The notes under the pieces were generated by a model. It saw nothing but the letters and a program-made list of their open reading frames with translations, was not told the DNA's origin and made no database searches. A program made the position numbers and the translations under genes. A stretch of DNA of 38,131 nucleotides from Ophiostoma sp. CBS 140.51. Lineage: Eukaryota; Ascomycota; Sordariomycetes; Ophiostomatales; Ophiostomataceae. Where the stretch lies: positions 1 through 38,131 of the forward strand of contig JANSLP010000312.1 in the NCBI GenBank assembly GCA_029298735.1, written 5' to 3'. The stretch's first letter is position 1, and each line of letters opens with the position of its first letter. Shown in pieces: positions 32,424 to 38,131 of the stretch.

Positions 32424-33224
32424 CTACAGCAGTTTTGCTGCCCACAGCACGGCGTTCTTGAGATGCGACACAAAGACCTCGTCCTCATATGCCTCAGCAA
32501 AGTGACCAAGAGCCGTGTAATAGACACGCGTACCGGTGCCTTCAAAATCAGACCACGTCCAAGAAATTGGGTGGTGCTCGCCGTGCTTGCCGCCCTCGTA
32601 CGTCGTCTCATCAGCAGCCAGCAGGATGCGAGGAGCATCTTTTGATTCGGCATCGGTTGGCTGGAGCTTCTTCTGCGCAGCCACAACAGAGCATGACGTT
32701 GGTTGGTAGTTGTACCACTCGTCAAAACGCGAAAACGACGGCTCCGGCAGACTGGCCTCGCTCGGCGACGACACAGCCTTGAGAAAGGGTTGCACAACTG
32801 GATGATCAGGCACCTTGATCACGACACGGCCGAGCTGCGGGGCGGGGTGCTCGGTGAATACGCCACCGAGAAGGCGGCCATAATAGCCGGCCGGGTCGAC
32901 CTCTCTTGATTGCATGGCCCCGAGAGCCGCGTGCACGCCGACGACGCCACTCTTGCTGGACGAGACCTGGCCCTCGAGGGCAGCCAGCTGCTCTGTCGTC
33001 AAGAAGATGCCGGACGTGTGCAAAAACACAATGATACGGAAACGGGCGAGGTTCTCGGGTGTGAACGTGGCTTCGGCATCTTCAGAAGCTTCGACGATAA
33101 AAGGATTGCTCGTGTTGGTCGACTCTTCAGCCAACTTCTGGAAACTGCGGACACCGGCTTCAATCGACTCATGGCGGTAGGCCTTGGTCTTGCTGAAGAC
33201 CAACACGTTGAATGGCTCGGGCAT
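32424..33224 (-). CDS. ThuA-domain protein (trehalose utilization-like, glutamine amidotransferase fold)
   Basis: An intronless gene for 266 residues that is almost wholly one ThuA domain. It begins FNVLVFSKTKAYRHESI, has the nucleophile-elbow-like strand RIIVFLHTSGIFL, the GVVGVHAALGA stretch, DEWYNY, a HPISWTW stretch and the closing GTRVYYTALGHFAEAY typical of ThuA. The domain was named for bacterial trehalose utilization and is related to class I glutamine amidotransferases. Its reaction in fungi is not established, and the catalytic Cys of true amidotransferases is not evident here. No signal peptide is seen. The start at 33224 gives the domain its full first strand. Family assignment is good; function is open. 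Confidence 0.87.
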   Translation of the reverse strand: MPEPFNVLVFSKTKAYRHESIEAGVRSFQKLAEESTNTSNPFIVEASEDAEATFTPENLARFRIIVFLHTSGIFLTTEQLAALEGQVSSSKSGVVGVHAALGAMQSREVDPAGYYGRLLGGVFTEHPAPQLGRVVIKVPDHPVVQPFLKAVSSPSEASLPEPSFSRFDEWYNYQPTSCSVVAAQKKLQPTDAESKDAPRILLAADETTYEGGKHGEHHPISWTWSDFEGTGTRVYYTALGHFAEAYEDEVFVSHLKNAVLWAAKLL

Positions 33225-34034
33225 TGTAGATATGACGAGAGTCGGTGAGGATCGATAAAATAGGGGATACTTTGTGTGATGGAATGACTGTGACGAGAGA
33301 CTGGCACGAGCGAAATTGAAAAGCAGGTTGATAGCTTAAAAAGTCGAAGTCTAAAAGTGAAAGGTCTAGAACAGCAAAGCAACAAGCTTTGAAATAAATG
33401 GTGGCCTCTCCAATTAGATTTATTTTATCATCATCTTGGGTTATTGCACCGAAATGGAAAGACGACATTAGGAGCCACTAACAGCTTACCAGTGTGACTC
33501 AATTCTTCCATCAATGAGGTGGCCTTTTTGGCGCTATTGCGACTGCATCACTCCGTGAACAGCTGCAAGTAACCACGCGCGTCCACACGGTTACCATGCG
33601 ATTTCCACCTGGCCGGATTTCCTCCGTCAGACGAGAAATGGCGACAGCCAGAAAAGAGGAGAACGATAAACGAGGAGAGTGTGGGGGGAGACGACAATGG
33701 ATGACACTTGGTTGGCTCGGGTGGTCGCCCCGACAGTTGGAGCAGGTGGATGCAGAACAGGCACCAGTGAGTGCTGGCGTGAGATAGAAGTAACCCATGT
33801 GGAGGGGTCATACAATTTAAAGATAAGCCGAAGTTGGGCGAGTGCCGTCAGTGTCGAAAAAATGGGCACATCACTCGACGGCTTGCTAATGGGAGTATGG
33901 TATAGAATTAAAGAAGGCAAATTATCAACGGCGCTTCGAAAGTAATGAAAAGGGCGGGAAGTACAAATACAAAACAAAAAGAGACAGAAATTAAATATAA
34001 ATTGAAACCCCAAAAATCAAAGACACAACGCTCC
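33225..34034. other. Spacer between ThuA-like and seven-helix genes
   Basis: About 800 bases with the ThuA promoter on its left and the 3' region of the seven-helix gene on its right. Short overlapping frames on both strands show no known family. No RNA gene or repeat was seen. Confidence 0.5.
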
Positions 34035-35484
34035 TCACCACATCCGCATCCGCCATCGCCGGTTATTTTCACCGCCCGTCTCGCTCCGGACCCTTGTCTC
34101 CACTCCGGCGGACGTTCCGGGCCGCAGCGGGTCGACCTGGTCCCGAATAAAAGAGTCATCGTAGTGCCCCTGCCCGTTGGCATTGTGTTTTTTCTCCTTG
34201 TCCAAATCGTCTTCGTCCTCACTATCGTCGCCTACGCGTTCGTCGCGGGTAATTACGACTTCCTTGGTCACCAAGATCCGGAACACCTGTTGCCTCAGCA
34301 CCGGCCAGAAAATGGGTACACTCGCACAGATGCTGGCCAAGTTGACCTCGAGTGACGACAAAAGTACTGTGTCAGGGGCGTAGTATGTCGAGTCGACAAG
34401 CGTCTCAAGGATAGAGTTGCCGGAGCCGATCAGTAGTGCAAGCCGCCACGCAGCAAAGACGTTGACAAGGGCACCGAGAAGAAGAAGAACAATAACACCG
34501 GCCCGCGTGCGCAAACTAGGACGTCTTTGTGAAGGGCTTGTTACACCGGAAAGCGTGTTCCCCAGATACAGTGGTACTGGAATGGCCAGTACACAAATAT
34601 CAAGGCCCATGTTGATGGCCGTATGTGCGATGAATGCCGTCCTATCCGTTGATATGCCGAAACCATAGCATGTGCCAGGGTGTCTCGGGTTTGTTACGGC
34701 GTCCCAGTAGGTGCTAACAGGTAGACAAGGAACCCATGCCAAGAAGGAGAATGTGGCGCCCCAGATGGCGACAATGACAATGAGTGCCTGGCAAGTACGA
34801 CGTAGAAATGTGCTGCCAGTCAGGTTCGCTGGGTTGGAGTTATTGTCGTCGTTGTTCTTGAAAACACGGAGGAATTGGAAGAGCAGTGCGAGTTTCATGA
34901 AGGCGGTCGAGCTGACATATGATGCATTGCCAATGTAGAAGAGCTTGCAGCGGGTTAGCAGTTGTGCGTATTTGATACGGCGCGGGGGAAACACTAACAA
35001 TCAAGAACATGCGTAGCTCTTGGGGCGTGAACATTATCAGATGTTGCCCGAGGCCAAAGCTAGGTGCTGGTCCTGTTAGAAGTGGTACTCAAGAAGAAGA
35101 CGTCTTTGATCAGAGCCCGATGTGGACGGAGCACGTACCTATGCATACACTGACTGCGGAAGCAAGAGTTGTCATCTGGTTATCGTTAAAATGCATGCTT
35201 GCTTTCCTGTCACATGCTTTAGAAGGCAACTCACAAGATACAATCCAACAAACATGTCGTCCCAACCGGGCATGCGTATCACAGCCAAACGAATGTAAAG
35301 ACGAGAGATGACGCAGAAGAAAGCAATTGACTAGTTTGTTAGCTCAGGATGCAGGAAGACACGTTAGTTCCGTAGTACTTACAGTCACTGTGATCACAAT
35401 ACCACGTATGGAGGCTGGCTCATTCTGCCATGGCGTCGGCTGCTCCAAGTATGCCGTAAAATTGAACTGAGGGCTTGTCGTCAT
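34035..35484 (-). CDS. Seven-helix integral membrane protein, Pth11/fungal rhodopsin-domain type
   Basis: A receptor-like membrane protein of the large fungal family that includes Pth11-type proteins. Five exons, 35484-35383, 35330-35235, 35175-35139, 35072-34999 and 34943-34035, give 405 residues; introns are 52, 59, 66 and 54 bp. Each join keeps the frame and family landmarks: RMPGWDDMFVGLYL after the first helix, SFGLGQHL, YVSSTAFMKLALLFQFLRVF, an extracellular segment with WDAVTNPRHPGTCYGFG, and a final helix pair ending near SICASVPIFWPVLRQQVF. The hydrophilic tail is acidic, then Lys- and Arg-rich. The last intron uses GTTAGT and a short branch-to-acceptor gap, so that junction is the least certain. 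The CFEM domain of classical Pth11 is absent. Ligand and G-protein coupling are unknown. Confidence 0.83.
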
Positions 35485-38131
35485 GGTGTCGGTTGCTCAA
35501 TGGTAGGGAGAGAGATGATAGGAGGGGAAGCGACTTTCAGGCGCAAGTGAAGAGAGACGGCGTCTCTGTCAATCAATCACTCATATCGTTGAGTATTGTT
35601 GTTGAGAAATTTAAACTAGATGTCGAAAAAAGATGAAAGTTGAGAAAAGAGCAGGTGAGTAAATATTTAAAGATATTCTGTTGTTTGCGTTGTTTCCAGA
35701 AATCAACAACTCGCACGGATAGAGACGTAAATCAGGAGAACACATAGGTGAGAACAAAGAACAGGGGATTGAGGGGCTCGAAAGAAGAAACTAGACAACT
35801 TTTAAGTTGGGAAGAAAAGAGGTTCGCCCAAAACAAACTCGGAGAAAAGGTTGACAAAAAGGGACCGAGAAACGAACCCGACGGTCACGGTCGTCGTTCT
35901 CTTCCTTGCCTTCACTTGGGCCCTCTCTGTTATCACACCATCCTACCCAATGGACTTTTTTGAAGTCTTGTACACGGGTCAAGCGGAGAACAAAAGGGTA
36001 CAGAGGTTTATCTTATTGCACGTCGAGGTGTCTGCTGTATGCGATATATGCATCTCATGAAACATAGCCGCACACAGTACGCACCAAGTCACGTCCGTCT
36101 CTTTCGACCAGACCACGCTTTGCTGTATTGGTTTCATCCTACCAGCGGTCTCTTGTATATTGGAAAGGGAAAATGTAGTTTGGATTTCACTGTAAAAGTA
36201 ACAGTGATATCTGAATGGGGGCCAAGCCAACGTCCAAAGAATGCGGCAAAGTCTACCCCACACACGAAGCCAACTCTTGTGTTAGTCGGATAAGCCCATC
36301 AGACGGGTGCATGGGTGAACTGCTCGTGAAGGGCAAGCGTCAGGGCACGGCATGAACGACACGGGTAGATCTCTCACCCACTACCCATTGCTTGGGCCGA
36401 GCATCAGCCCTCAGCGCCTAATAAAAATGCAGCACACAATTTTGGTGCAAGAAAAGGCGCAGCCATCAGCTGTCTTTTCGTCGCAGGGGCTCGTCGATCG
36501 AACGCCAGGGCTGAAACATGGAACAGTAAGGATAACCGTAAGAAAGAGGAAAATTCTCTTCCGGCGCCTGTCTTCTTACTCAATGCAACCGTATGTAGTA
36601 ACGTACATTTATGAGGTGCACAACAAACACAAAATATGCAAGTGTACAATTTCCGCCATCAATATCGTTTAATTTATTTAGACTGCAATGGTGGGCCGGG
36701 CCTTGCCGAGGCTTGAACATACCACCAGTAGTTTAACAAATGGTCAATTTTTCAACAGAGTGCTTTAACAGCCGTCCTTTCCTCGGTGTGGTCTCGTTTT
36801 CTTCCTCTTATGAACAAGAATGTTTACCTCTTAACAAAAGCTGTGCCTGTTGGTCGAAATGCCAAGTTCTTTCTGTTTTTCACAGCGCCCCTCACACTGT
36901 ACCATTGGTGTCGCAAGGGATGTTCTCTTTTTACCGTATTTTTTTTTGGCCTGTTAGTGACCTTCTTGCCTCGCTTTGTGTCAATCCAATATCCTCTCTA
37001 TTAGCTATCAAAATTGTTGTCCTGCTCACGCATTCATGAACCCTCCCGCTTGCACAGACCGTTCCCCGTACATCCTCCTGCATCTCTCTTGCTCCGCCGC
37101 CTCACAAGGTTGCAGTGAACCTATTTTCCCCATTTTTTGCGGTCTCCGCGTCGTAATGAACGCCATGGCCATGTACAACATAATCGGGGCGCCCTTATCC
37201 GTCGCCCCCATTTGATCGCTGGTCGAAGAAACCAACAGTCCCTTGACGACATCTTGGGGGCTGAATCCAGAGACAGGTCTTTGAAAATGATGCACGATCT
37301 TTCCGAATTGGGTGTGATATCAACGTCGGCAGTTCAAAGGTTATCAATCTAACTGGCGATGGAAAGCTACGATAATAGAGAAATCCGTATCTACCTCAAC
37401 ACAAACTCGAATATATAAAACCAACAGGCAGCGATGGCACGTCGCTTCGTACACTAGCTACCCAACAGATTTTACAAAGTACGAAGTATTTCACGGTGGC
37501 TGTATGAGAAGAGCTCTGGTTCCCGGCAGGCTACCATATGACATGCCACTCAATTTCTATGGACTTGACCACGAGCCCTAAACATTAACCCAACTACAGT
37601 CAAAACGTATGGTACTGGTCTAAGCTCTCCCTGCCGTGGTCTCAAACCCTTTCTCTCATTTGTTCTGTACTCTTGAGAACCCTGTCTGGTCAGCCAAGGT
37701 AGGCTTGCCTGCCCCTTTTGTTCTCTCACCTCTACATGACCAGCCTCGCCCACCATCTCGTTCCAAACGTTAGAAACTATGCGATGTCTGCAACCGCGGG
37801 TCGGGCAGGATGTGTATCTGTTCGGTGCCGGTGGCCTGTCAGCCGGGCGAGGAACAACAATGTTCAGGGGAAAGTGCTCATCGTGTGGTAGGCACGTTTT
37901 AGCGGGTGCAAAAGACTAAATGGGGCCAACGAAGGGGGTGGTGAAATTAAACGTTATGTACGTTTTGTTCAGCTATTCATCATGCCATTTCTTATCTACA
38001 TTATAAAGAGATATTTTCCTCTTTCAATATGGTCACTGATATATGTGTATGGTTTTACTTTCTTCTTCTAGCACTATTCTACATCTGACAGTTTATACCC
38101 ATTGCATACTTCCGTTGAACAGCATGCTGTT
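35485..38131. other. Gene-poor right end of the window
   Basis: About 2.6 kb with no supported gene. The left few hundred bases hold the promoter of the seven-helix gene. The rest has short open frames on both strands without family resemblance, T-rich stretches near 36930 and 38030, and no tRNA-like arm. A TTGAAC word at 36712 was examined as a reversed B-box and its flanks do not pair. Confidence 0.5.

Noticed and set aside
36690..36730. GTTCAAGCC on the minus strand as a tRNA TPsiC arm
   Set aside because: The flanking bases do not form a stem and there is no matching acceptor stem.

Overview
The window is nuclear DNA from a filamentous ascomycete, most likely a Sordariomycete. The evidence is short introns (52-199 bp) with CTAAC-type branch points, GC-rich coding sequence in more AT-rich spacers, CT-rich promoter tracts, and proteins typical of Pezizomycotina: a fungal HGT-type sugar transporter, a Pth11/rhodopsin-type seven-helix protein, and a fungal bestrophin. 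I cannot name the species. Ten protein genes are supported. Six are spliced, and I placed their introns by hand from reading frame, splice signals and family conservation. No tRNA, rRNA, CRISPR array or transposon could be supported.

Layout. 785-3271 (+): Brf1, the TFIIIB subunit for RNA polymerase III. 5350-10495 (+, one intron): a Dnf3-like P4-ATPase (lipid flippase). 10750-11499 (-): an orphan single-pass or secreted protein with eight cysteines. 12443-14126 (-, one intron): a hexose transporter. 19529-20857 (+, one intron): a secreted XynE-like SGNH esterase. 21124-22617 (-, two introns): the AP-2 adaptor mu subunit, ending in a 7-nt exon. 26747-29057 (+, four introns, one GC-AG): a bestrophin-family anion channel. 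Then three minus-strand genes: 30443-32017 a PLD-superfamily protein, 32424-33224 a ThuA-domain protein, and 34035-35484 (four introns) a seven-helix receptor-like protein.

The genes do not form an obvious biosynthetic cluster. Two loose themes appear. The flippase and AP-2 mu both serve membrane traffic and lipid asymmetry. The sugar transporter and the secreted esterase are divergent across an unusually long 5.4-kb spacer and could both answer to carbon source; two identical ACGCGGGGTG boxes, matching the CreA/Mig1 core, lie on the transporter side.

No clearly new system was found. The best leads are fine-scale: the 7-nt terminal exon of AP-2 mu, the GC-AG intron in the bestrophin, two short upstream ORFs placed against the start codons of the flippase and the sugar transporter, and the orphan Cys-rich membrane protein. 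About half of the window is gene-poor spacer.
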